A DNA stretch of 34,908 nt from Streptomyces sp. LBL (GTDB lineage: Bacteria > Actinomycetota > Actinomycetes > Streptomycetales > Streptomycetaceae), in assembly GCF_029893585.1 (NCBI RefSeq), contig NZ_JARXYX010000056.1, positions 1-34,908 of the forward strand. Direction: 5' to 3'. Positions 15,626 to 23,409 of the stretch are shown here, in pieces (the first letter of the stretch is position 1; every line of letters starts with the position of its first letter). The notes under the pieces are model-generated. The model searched no databases, was not told the DNA's origin, and saw nothing but the letters and a program-made list of their open reading frames with translations. The translations under genes and the position numbers were made by a program.

Positions 15626-18600
15626 GTGACATCGATCGAGAGGACCGCGTATCCGCGGTTCAAGCGGCTGATCACCGCGCACGAGCTGCATCTGTTCTTC
15701 TCGCCGAGCCGCGATGAGCTGGAGTGGGCGGCCGATGCCACGGATTGCGATGAGCATCTGCTGGCCCTGCTGCTGATGTTGAAGTCGTACCGGCGCATGG
15801 GGTGTTTCCCGGCTCTGGAGGACGTGCCGGAGATGGTGGTGGACTTCGTGCGGCGGGCGGTGGAGCTGCCAGAGGGCACGCTGCCGGTGTACCGGGCGGA
15901 GCGGACTGCCAAGCATCACCGGCGTCTGGTCCGCAAGCAGGTCGGCGTGACGTACGACCAGGCCAAGGCCCGGGGGATCGTCGAGCAGTCGATCCGCAAG
16001 GAGGCCGCCGCGAAGAACCGCCCGGCGGATCTGATCAACATCGCGCTGGAGAAAGTGGTGGAGGCCGGGCTGGAGCTGCCGGGGTTCTCCACCTTCGACA
16101 AGATGGCCTCGAAGATTCGCACCGAGGTGAACGTCTCGATCCGCGCGGGCATCCACGACCGCATGAGCGGCGCTCAGCGGGCGGGGCTCATGCGGTTGCT
16201 GGAGGAGCGCGACAGCGACGGAACGACACTGTTCAACGGCTGAAGAAGCCAGCCAAGGGCCTGACCTGGTCGCACTTCAAGAACCTGACCAAGCGTCTGG
16301 AATGGCTGGACGATCTCGGCGACACCGATGTGTGGATGGAGGGTGTGGCCGCGGGGAAGATCACCGACTTCGCCGGAGAAGCGGACGCGGCGGACGCCTC
16401 GGAGCTGCGGGACTTCGCCCCCGTCAAACGCATCGCGCTGGTCGCGGCCCTGACGCACAAGGCGAGGATGCGGGTGCGGGACGACCTCGCGACGATGTTC
16501 TGCAAGCGCGTGGCAACGAAGATCAAGAAGGCCAAGGCGGAGCTGGAGGAGATCCGGCTCGCCGAGCGAGAGATCGTCGAGGCCCTGATCGGGAACTACC
16601 GCACGGTGCTCAAGCACATCGACGAGGGCGGCCCGGCCCAGGAGGCGCTCACGAAGGCCGCGGCCATGACCGCCGAGGCCCGCCAGGCCCTGGAGGGCCT
16701 GGACGAGGAGGCGTCGGTGGACGAGGTCGCGACGCGGCTGGAGGGCAGGGTCTCCCCGGCAGTCCTCTCCCTGGTGAAGGCCCAGATGGTGCAGGCCGGC
16801 GGGTTCAGCGCGGTCACCCGCGCGGTAGACAGCTTCGGCGGATTCGCCAAGCAGTACGAGCAGATCGAGAAGGTCTCCGCCCACCACGGCAACTTCTGGG
16901 AAGTGCTGCTGTACGGGCAGATCGGCCGCGACCGGGCGGTGATGTTCGGCCTCGCCGACAACGACAAGCTGAAGTTCACCGCGACCAGCGAGGACAGCCG
17001 GGTGCTGGACGCCCTCGCGCACGCCCAGCGGCACCAGGCGGCCCGCGGCGAGTACATCACCGCCTTCAACGAGGAGGGCAAGGAGGTCGACATCTCCTTC
17101 GCCACCCAGAACTGGCGCAAGGCCGTGGTCGACAAGACCCGGACCGGGCAGTTCGTGCGCAAGCACTTCGAGGCGATGGTCTTCACCGCGCTCGCAGAGG
17201 AACTGCGCACCGGCGACGTCGCGGTGGTCGGCTCGGAGGAGTACGCCGACTGGTCCGTGCAGCTGCTGGCCTGGGAGGTCGTCCAGGAAACGCTGGGGTC
17301 CTACCTGGTGGAGGTCGGCCTCGCCCAGGCGGGCGAGAGCGCCGAGTTCGACGCGAAGTCCTTCCGCCGGCAGCTGGAGGACAAGCTTCGAGGCGGCGCC
17401 GCCGCGGCGGACGCCGGGTACCCGGAGAACGAGGGCCTGGTGATCGATCCGGAGACAGGCGTCCCGTCGCTGAAGGCGTTCCGGGCTGACGGTCAGCGGC
17501 CCTCGGCGAAGCGGCTGGAGCAGGAGATCAAGGCGAGGATGCCGGAGCGTTCCCTGATGGGGATCGTGGCCCGGACTGCGTACTGGGTGGAGTGGTGGCG
17601 CCGTTTCGGCCCCCCGTCGGGCAACGAGCCCAAGCTCACCGACCCCTTGGGCCGCTATGTGATCGTCACGTTCGTCAAGGGCACCAACATGGGCCCGTAC
17701 GAGGCCGCCCGGCACATTCCCGGCGTGAGTGGGCACGAGCTGTCGTACGTGGCCAACAAGCACTTCTCGATCGTGCTGCTGAACGAGGCGGTCGCCGACC
17801 TGGTGAACGCGCACGCCCGCCTCGACATCTCGCAGGCATGGGGCGACGGGACCGCCGTCGCGGCGGACGGCACCCACATGGACACCTATCTCGACAACCT
17901 GCTCTCCGAGACGAGCGTGAGGTACGTCAAGCCGGGCGGGATCGCCTACCACCACGTCTCGGACACCTACATCGCGCTGTTCACGCACTTCATCCCGTGC
18001 GGGGTGTGGGAAGCCGTCTACATCATCGAGGGCCTGCTGAAGAACACCAGCGAGGTGCAGCCGACCATGGTACACGCGGATACGCAGGGCCAGAGCTTCC
18101 CCGTCTTTGCGCTCGCCCGCCTGCTGGGCTTCGACTTGATGCCCAGGATCAGGAACTGGAAGGAACTGACCTTTTACCGGCCCTCCAATTACCGGCCCTC
18201 CAAGCAGACGGAGTACGTGCACATCGACGCCCTGTTCGGCGAGCCGGGCAAGCACGTCATCGACTTCGACCTGATCGAGTCCCAGTTCCGTCACCTGATG
18301 CGCGTGGCCGTCTCCGTACGCGAGGGCACCATCTCGTCCTCTACGCTGCTCAAGCGCCTGCGCTCCGGGTCACAAAAGAACGCCACCTACGCCGCCTTCC
18401 GCGAGGTCAGCCGCGTAATCCGCACCGTGCAGCTCCTGCGCTACCTCACCGACGCGCCGCTACGCCGGCGGGTGACCGCAGCGACCAACGAGGTCGAATC
18501 ATTCAACCGATTCTCCCAGTGGATCGGCTTCGGCAACCGCGGCGTCATCGCCGACAACGACCCCATCGAGCAGGAGAAGGCAAGGAAGTTCAACGCCCTG

Positions 18601-18861
18601 CTCACCAACTCGGTGATCTTCCACAACGCCCTGGACATCGCCGAGATCGTCCGCCAGCTGCTGGAAGAGGGCTGGGAGATCGACCCGGAAGACCTGGCGC
18701 ACATCTCGCCGTACCTGACCGAGCACATCAACCGGTTCGGTGAGTACAGCACTCACGAAGTCGGCATCCAGCCTCAGGCGTACGACCCGACGCTCGACAT
18801 CGACTTCACCCCGCTGCGCGAGCAGGACCTCATCACTGCCGGCCTCGGTCAGGCCGCCTGA
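15626..18861 (+). pseudogene. tnpA: Tn3-family transposase TnpA, one-base frameshift
   Basis: The first frame (from GTG 15626: TSIERTAYPRFKRLITAHEL) holds the DUF4158-type N-terminal DNA-binding region and stops at 16241-16243 after TTLFNG. The second frame resumes LKKPAKGLTWSHFKNLTKRL and runs to 18861. AACGGCTG where AACCGGCTG is expected implies loss of one C near 16236. The catalytic domain keeps its acidic residues: D in VAADGTHMD, D in VHADTQGQS and E in TNEVESFNRFSQW. Restored length is about 1,078 residues, slightly long for the family. If the frameshift is real the element cannot move by itself; a sequencing error is the alternative. Confidence 0.85.
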
Positions 18862-19036
18862 CTGCCCGACTTGCCGAAGGACTTCGCCGGGACTCCCGAG
18901 CAGTTCGGTCTTCAGTGCCTACGGGCCCGTCCCTGCGCACGGTCCGTCGAACAGCTCCCACTCCGGTGCCGACGGCCCCGCCCGCGACCTGCTTGGCTTT
19001 AGAGGGTCCTGGCACGGGTCCGCGAGAGCGCTGGCG

Positions 19037-19648
19037 CTATTTCGGTTCGCTGGCTGTCGGTGCCGGGGCGGTCTGTGCCAGGCCGGCGAGCAGCAGGTCG
19101 ATCATGCGGCGGGCCTGGTAGTCGGGGAAGGTTTCGACTCCGATGCACAGGTTGCCGATGGCGAGCATGAAGTCGTAGGCGCGGATGTCCGCGTGTGTGG
19201 AGCCGGCGGCGGCGGACGCTTTCAGCAGCTGGTCGAGCACGGGCAGCAGGCGTTCGACGAACTCGTTGTGCAGGCTCTCGAATCCGGCTTGGTCCGAGTG
19301 CAGTGCCTCGGCGAGGCCGTGCTTGGTGACCAGGAAGTCGGCAAATTGGTGCACCCAGAGCCGCAGGACCTCGTACGGCGTATCGGCAGCGGGCGCCGTG
19401 TGCGCGGCGGTGGAGAGCGCGTCGACCTGGTGTCTGAAGACGGCGACCACCAGTTCCGCCCGGGTGGGGAAGTGGCGGTAGATGGTGCCCATGCCGAGGC
19501 CCGATTCGGCGGCGATCTCCCGCACGGGAGCGTCGACTCCCGCACGGACGAACACGGCCGCCGCGGCGTCCAGCAGTATCTGCTCGTTTCGGCGGACGTC
19601 GGATCGCTTGCGGGCGGCAGGGGGTGGCGGCGTGTTGGGCGTGGACAT
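19037..19648 (-). CDS. TetR-family regulator of transposon cargo
   Basis: 203 residues from the ATG at 19648, which follows GGGAGG; a longer frame to 19678 is less likely. The HTH reads LLDAAAAVFVRAGVDAPVREI, AAESGLGMGTIYRHFPTRAEL (as VREIAAESGLGMGTIYRHF). The C-domain (WVHQFADFLVTKHGLAEAL) resembles that of the TetR at 8.6 kb, so both belong to the same subfamily. It is divergent from the hydrolase/LLM operon with tandem operators between, and convergent with tnpA. The 175 bases between it and tnpA show no gene. Confidence 0.9.
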   Translation of the reverse strand: MSTPNTPPPPAARKRSDVRRNEQILLDAAAAVFVRAGVDAPVREIAAESGLGMGTIYRHFPTRAELVVAVFRHQVDALSTAAHTAPAADTPYEVLRLWVHQFADFLVTKHGLAEALHSDQAGFESLHNEFVERLLPVLDQLLKASAAAGSTHADIRAYDFMLAIGNLCIGVETFPDYQARRMIDLLLAGLAQTAPAPTASEPK

Positions 19649-19666
19649 CGTGAGCACCTCCCTTGC

Positions 19667-19714
19667 AAAGCGGAGCAACGTTCCGTATCGTAATGCGGAG
19701 CGGGGCTCCGCATT
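19667..19714. promoter_or_regulatory. Tandem TetR operators of the transposon cargo
   Basis: AATGCGGAGC-GGG-GCTCCGCATT (19692-19714) is a perfect 10-bp inverted repeat. Two bases away AAAGCGGAGC-AAC-GTTCCGTATC (19667-19689) is an imperfect second copy. Their centres are 25 bp apart. They lie between the divergent tetR and hydrolase starts. Confidence 0.75.
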
Positions 19715-19777
19715 TCAATCATGCCAGACACCGCACAGCACGGGCCACTGGGCCCCTCCGAGAAAGACATTCACCTC

Positions 19778-20710
19778 ATGAGCGACACCACGTCCGCCGA
19801 CGGCGGCAACGACTCCACCACCCCGGTCATATCTGTCAGGCCGATCACACTTGCCGCCCCGGACCGCGGCCAGGACCTGCAGGTACGGGTCACAGCGCCG
19901 ACGACCGGCCACAACCTGCCCGTCGTCGTCCTCTCGCACGGCATGACCGTGACCATGGACGAATACGCACCGCTGGTCGGCTTCTGGGCCGCCCGCGGGT
20001 TCGTCGTCATCCAGCCCACCCATCTCGACTCGCTGGGCCTGCTCCCCGACGACCCGCGCACCCCGCTCATCTGGCGTATCCGCGCCGACGACCTGACCAG
20101 GATCCTCGACCAGCTCGGCACCATCGAAGCCGGCGTGCCCGGGCTGGCCGGCCGCGTCGACCACGACCGCATCGCGGTCGCCGGACACTCCTGGGGCGCA
20201 CAGACCGCCAGCATGCTCGCGGGCGCACGGGTCGTCGACGCCGACGGCACTCCCGGTGAGAGCGTGAGCGACTCGCGTGTGAAGGCGGCGGTACTGCTGT
20301 GCCTGCCCGGTACCGGCGGCGCCGACCTGAGCCCGCTCGCCATCCAGTACTTCCCGTTCATGAGCCCTGATTTCGCCGAGCTGAAGACGCCGAGCCTCAT
20401 GGTCGCCGGCGACCATGACCAGTCCCCGCTGACGGTGCGCGGGCCGGACTGGTTCACCGACGGCTATCGCCTCAGCTCGGGCGCCACCGATCTGCTGACC
20501 CTGTTCGGCGCGGACCACGCACTCGGCGGCATCCTGGGTTCCAACGACACGCGGAACACCGACGAAAGCCCCGAGCGTGTCGCGGTCGTCCAGCACCTCA
20601 CCCTGGCGTATCTGCGTACCGCGCTGGGCCTCGACAACGACGCGTGGCCTACCGCCCGCCGGTCCCTGGCCGCGGCCGTCGACCCGCTGGGAAGGATCGA
20701 CTCGAAGTGA
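19778..20710 (+). CDS. Alpha/beta hydrolase (dienelactone hydrolase/lipase-like)
   Basis: 310 residues from the ATG at 19778. VVVLSHGMTVTMDEYAPLV gives the oxyanion-hole region, AVAGHSWGAQTAS the nucleophile elbow (GHSWG), and GDHDQSPL and GADHALGG supply the acid and the His. The family hydrolyses esters or lactones; the short lid and soluble character suggest a cytoplasmic enzyme. The ribosome-binding site is weak. Its stop overlaps the GTG of the LLM gene by four bases, so the pair is coupled and probably act on the same compound, oxidation followed by ester or lactone cleavage or the reverse. Confidence 0.88.
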   Translation: MSDTTSADGGNDSTTPVISVRPITLAAPDRGQDLQVRVTAPTTGHNLPVVVLSHGMTVTMDEYAPLVGFWAARGFVVIQPTHLDSLGLLPDDPRTPLIWRIRADDLTRILDQLGTIEAGVPGLAGRVDHDRIAVAGHSWGAQTASMLAGARVVDADGTPGESVSDSRVKAAVLLCLPGTGGADLSPLAIQYFPFMSPDFAELKTPSLMVAGDHDQSPLTVRGPDWFTDGYRLSSGATDLLTLFGADHALGGILGSNDTRNTDESPERVAVVQHLTLAYLRTALGLDNDAWPTARRSLAAAVDPLGRIDSK

Positions 20711-21603
20711 CCAACCCCCTCGCGCCGGCCCGCAGGCCCAGTTTCGGGATCATGACCGCCCCATCTCAGGTCGTCTACGACGATGTCCTGCGGGTCTGGC
20801 GTGAGGCGGACGGCATCGCGCAGATCGAGCACGCCTGGCTGTTCGACCACCTCATGCCGCTCGGCGGCGACCCGAACGGACCCACCTTCGAGGGCTGGAC
20901 ACTGCTGTCCGCTCTCGCAGCCCGAACCGAGCGGTTGCGGCTCGGGGTGATGGTCACCAGCAACAGGTTCCGCCCACCGGCCATGCTGGCCAAGATCGCC
21001 GCCACTGTCGATGTCATCTCCGGCGGCCGGCTCGAGTTCGGCATCGGCGCGGGCTCTCGGCCCGACGTGCCAATGGCCCGGCGTGAGTACGCAGCTCACG
21101 GCCTTCCCTTCCACGACGCCGCTCACGCGGTCGGAAGCCTCGCCGAGGCGTGCACGATCATCCGCAGACTATGGACCGAAACCGCACCGTTCGACTTCCA
21201 AGGCGACTACCACCAGCTGACGGGCGCGTTCTGCGGTCCCAAACCCGTCCAACAACCCCACCCGCCGATCCTGATCGGCGGCCAGGCCACCCCGACGCTG
21301 CGCGTGGTGGCCGAGCACGCCGACCGCTGGAACATGCCCGGGGGCAGCATCGAGCAGGCGATCGCCCGCAGCGCCACGCTGGACCGGCTGTGCGCCGAGA
21401 TCGGCCGCAACCCCGCAGAGATCACCCGATCCATCGTCCTGCCCGCCTCCTACGACCGACCCCAGGACACCCGCCACATCGTCCGCGCGGCGCTCGACGG
21501 CGGGTTCAGCCACATCGTCCTCGGACTCGACGCGCCCTACCCGGCCGAGGTGGCACGCCGGGTCGCCGACACCATCATCGACCCCCTCTCCGACACAAAC
21601 TGA
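20707..21603 (+). CDS. LLM-class flavin/F420-dependent oxidoreductase
   Basis: 298 residues, luciferase-like TIM barrel. RRPSFGIMTAPSQVVYDDVL, TERLRLGVMVTSNRFRPPAM and LAKIAATVDVISGGRLEFGIGAG (as DVISGGRLEFGIGAGSRPD) are signatures, as is PPILIGGQATPTLRVVAEHA. Such enzymes use F420 or FMN; F420 use fits an actinobacterial host. The GTG start at 20707 overlaps the hydrolase stop (GTGA). Last gene of the two-gene cargo operon controlled by the TetR repressor. Substrate unknown. Confidence 0.9.
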   Translation: MTNPLAPARRPSFGIMTAPSQVVYDDVLRVWREADGIAQIEHAWLFDHLMPLGGDPNGPTFEGWTLLSALAARTERLRLGVMVTSNRFRPPAMLAKIAATVDVISGGRLEFGIGAGSRPDVPMARREYAAHGLPFHDAAHAVGSLAEACTIIRRLWTETAPFDFQGDYHQLTGAFCGPKPVQQPHPPILIGGQATPTLRVVAEHADRWNMPGGSIEQAIARSATLDRLCAEIGRNPAEITRSIVLPASYDRPQDTRHIVRAALDGGFSHIVLGLDAPYPAEVARRVADTIIDPLSDTN

Positions 21604-21703
21604 AACACCGGATCACGGTCCACAACGCGAGGGCGGCGCCACCGCTGCCCCTGAAACCGAGGAACCACCGATGACGAGGACCCACCCACCCCGTCAGGGT
21701 GTT

Positions 21704-21810
21704 GCCGCAGTAAATGCCGGATTTACTGCGGCGGAGCCCCTACTGTGATCATCGCGACCTGGGGCGGGTTCTCTGGCCGCCGCAGGCGAGGTGTACGCAT
21801 TTACTGCGGC
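21704..21810 (+). promoter_or_regulatory. Candidate internal resolution site for the TnpI-like recombinase
   Basis: GCCGCAGTAAAT (21704-21715) and ATTTACTGCGGC (21721-21732) form a perfect 12-bp inverted repeat around a 5-base centre, the expected core of a tyrosine-recombinase site. A third exact ATTTACTGCGGC lies at 21799-21810, 78 bp downstream, like the accessory direct repeats in the Tn4430 IRS. A half-copy GCCGCAG is at 21779-21785. The array sits directly upstream of the recombinase gene. Confidence 0.7.
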
Positions 21811-21833
21811 AGTGCCGGAAGGGCGGGGCGGGC

Positions 21834-22901
21834 ATGACGATCGAACCGGTGACCGAACTCGGAAGCGGGGACGCGCTCCGCTTGCCGCGCGCCCGGGTGG
21901 TGCCGCTGTCCGCCCCGCCCGCGTCGTACACCGCGGCGGTCGAGCGCTACCTCACCGGTGCGGGCATCGCGAAGTCCTCCGCGCGGATCTACCGGATCTC
22001 GCTGACGACGTGGGGGTGGATGCTCGCTGGCGAACCGGCGCCGACCGGGCCCGCCCGCCGGGGTGCGAAGCCGCCCGTCTTCCCCGTCACCGCGATCGAT
22101 GACCCGGCGCTGCCGGAGTTGCTGGCCGAGCTGGCGGCGGCGCGGGCGGATGAGATGGACGCCGACACCGTCAACCGGGAACTGTCCATCGCACGTAAGG
22201 CGATCGGCTGGTGGCAGCGCCAAGGCTGGATCGAAGGCGATCCCACGATCGGCATCGAGCGGCGGCCGGCACCGCCCGACCGTACCAAGGCCCTCGCGGA
22301 GAACCAGATCGCCGCCCTGTGGCGCCTCGACGTCGCGCTGCGGGAGAAGACCCAGTGGAAGATGCTCTACGAGTCCGCCGCACGGGCCGACGAGGTGCTG
22401 TGCCTCAACGTGGAAGACCTCTACCCGCAGGACAAGCGGGGCAGGATCACCGCCAAGGGCGGGGCGACCGAGTGGATTCACTGGCAGTCCGGCACCGCCC
22501 AGCTCCTGCCCCGACTCATCGCCCGCCGGACCCGCGGCCCGCTGTTCCTCACCGACCGCAAGGCCCCGGCCGGAACACCGGCGCTCGACGTGTGCCCGGA
22601 GACCGGCCGGGCCCGGCTCTCCTACCGCCGCGCTGAGGAGATCTTCGAGGAGAACACCCGGCTGCTGGCCAACCCCCTCGCCTCACCCGACGACATCGAG
22701 GACCTGGACGGCTGGACGCTGCACCGACTGAGGCACAGTGCCCTGACGCACGACGCGGAGGACGGCACCTCGACCCCGATGCTGCTGGCCCGCTCCCGCC
22801 ACGCATCCGTCCGATCCCTGGAGCGGTACGCCCGTCCCGGCGTCGACTCGGTCGCCCGGCACGTCGCCGAACGCGACCCCGCTGCACGTCGCCGCACGTA
22901 A
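21834..22901 (+). CDS. TnpI-like tyrosine recombinase (cointegrate resolvase)
   Basis: 355 residues from the ATG at 21834 after a G-rich ribosome-binding region. The core-binding domain is about 15-150 (AVERYLTGAGIAKSSARIYR). The catalytic domain shows R in YESAARADEVLCLNVEDL, K in TAKGGATEW, HxxR in LHRLRHSALTH, H in RSRHASVRSLERY and Y in ERYARPG. In Tn4430-type transposons this enzyme resolves cointegrates at an internal site, and the repeat array just upstream fits that role. It is unlike the recombinase at 10.5 kb. The remaining 11 bases before the right inverted repeat are empty. Confidence 0.87.
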   Translation: MTIEPVTELGSGDALRLPRARVVPLSAPPASYTAAVERYLTGAGIAKSSARIYRISLTTWGWMLAGEPAPTGPARRGAKPPVFPVTAIDDPALPELLAELAAARADEMDADTVNRELSIARKAIGWWQRQGWIEGDPTIGIERRPAPPDRTKALAENQIAALWRLDVALREKTQWKMLYESAARADEVLCLNVEDLYPQDKRGRITAKGGATEWIHWQSGTAQLLPRLIARRTRGPLFLTDRKAPAGTPALDVCPETGRARLSYRRAEEIFEENTRLLANPLASPDDIEDLDGWTLHRLRHSALTHDAEDGTSTPMLLARSRHASVRSLERYARPGVDSVARHVAERDPAARRRT

Positions 22902-22912
22902 ATCCGAGCGGA

Positions 22913-22967
22913 TCAGGGCTTCAAGATCATTCCGTTGCCCCTTTGGCGCGTATCTCGGTCACACCCC
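22913..22967 (-). repeat. Right terminal inverted repeat of the Tn3 transposon
   Basis: Reverse complement begins GGGGTGTGACCGAGATACGC and pairs with the left repeat at 50 of 55 positions. The sequence immediately outside reads into an IS30 transposase fragment. Confidence 0.9.
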
Positions 22968-22968
22968 C

Positions 22969-23079
22969 TCGACGTTCAGCCAGCGCGACCTTGATGCCAT
23001 CGCGGCGAAACTCAACAACCGCCCCCGTAAGTGCCTGGGATTCCGCACCCCGGCCGAGAGTGTTGCCTTGACCGGTTGA
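22969..23079 (+). pseudogene. IS30-family transposase C-terminal fragment
   Basis: 37 codons, STFSQRDLDAIAAKLNNRPR then KCLGFRTPAESVALTG and a stop, match the usual IS30 end (the LNxRPRKxLGxxTPAE signature). It begins right at the Tn3 inverted repeat, so the transposon or a later deletion removed the rest. Its 3' end meets an IS3 fragment. Confidence 0.75.
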
Positions 23080-23086
23080 ATCTAAG

Positions 23087-23239
23087 GATGCCCAGTTTCT
23101 GGGCGACCGCTTTCATCGCGGCCCACTCGGTTTCGTACTCCGGGCGCAGCTCGGTGACCATCCGCACCGCACGACGGCGCAACTCAAGCGGGTAGGGGGA
23201 AGGACGTGCCATGACTCGATCCTCTCAAATGATCGAGTC
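23087..23239 (-). pseudogene. IS3-family OrfA 5' fragment with upstream inverted repeat
   Basis: From the ATG at 23212: MARPSPYPLELRRRAVRMV, PEYETEWAAMKAVAQKLGI, then the frame runs into IS30 DNA. This is the N-terminal HTH of IS3-family OrfA. Upstream, GACTCGATC (23213-23221) and GATCGAGTC (23231-23239) form a 9-bp inverted repeat, probably the element's own leader. Not functional. Confidence 0.75.
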
Positions 23240-23257
23240 CCTACCGAACCCGGAGCG

Positions 23258-23359
23258 GTTCACCGCGCGCTGGGGGAAACCGTGCCCCCCGGCCCTCTCA
23301 CCGTGACCACGGCCGAACAACTCGCCGCCCTCGCCGGACACGACCTCACACCCCCGTAA
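23258..23359 (+). pseudogene. 3' fragment of an unidentified gene
   Basis: A GC-biased open stretch (HRALGETVPPGPLTVTT, AEQLAALAGHDLTPP, stop) with no start. It probably belongs to a lost mobile-element or host gene. No family is recognised. Confidence 0.35.
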
Positions 23360-23409
23360 CCCATCAAGATCAAGAAGTTATTCTTCGGCGACTCCCTGCG
23401 CACCCGCCC

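Larger units (their letters stand above)
15494..22967. mobile_element. Tn3-family transposon, 7.47 kb, with TnpI-like recombinase and enzyme cargo
   Basis: Bounded by long inverted repeats starting GGGGTGTGACCGAGATACGC. Gene order: tnpA (frameshifted, +), tetR (-), alpha/beta hydrolase (+), LLM oxidoreductase (+), tyrosine recombinase (+). The layout matches Tn3 elements that resolve cointegrates with a tyrosine recombinase, as in Tn4430. The flanking pentamers ATCTA and CTCGA do not match, so no intact target duplication remains; the left flank is the X sequence and the right flank an IS30 fragment. Confidence 0.85.

Noticed and set aside
16174..18294. A 706-codon open frame antisense to tnpA
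   Set aside because: It has no recognisable domain and its composition is that of a high-GC shadow; tnpA on the other strand has clear catalytic motifs.
15489..22972. Target-site duplication for the Tn3 transposon
   Set aside because: The flanking pentamers ATCTA and CTCGA agree at only three positions.
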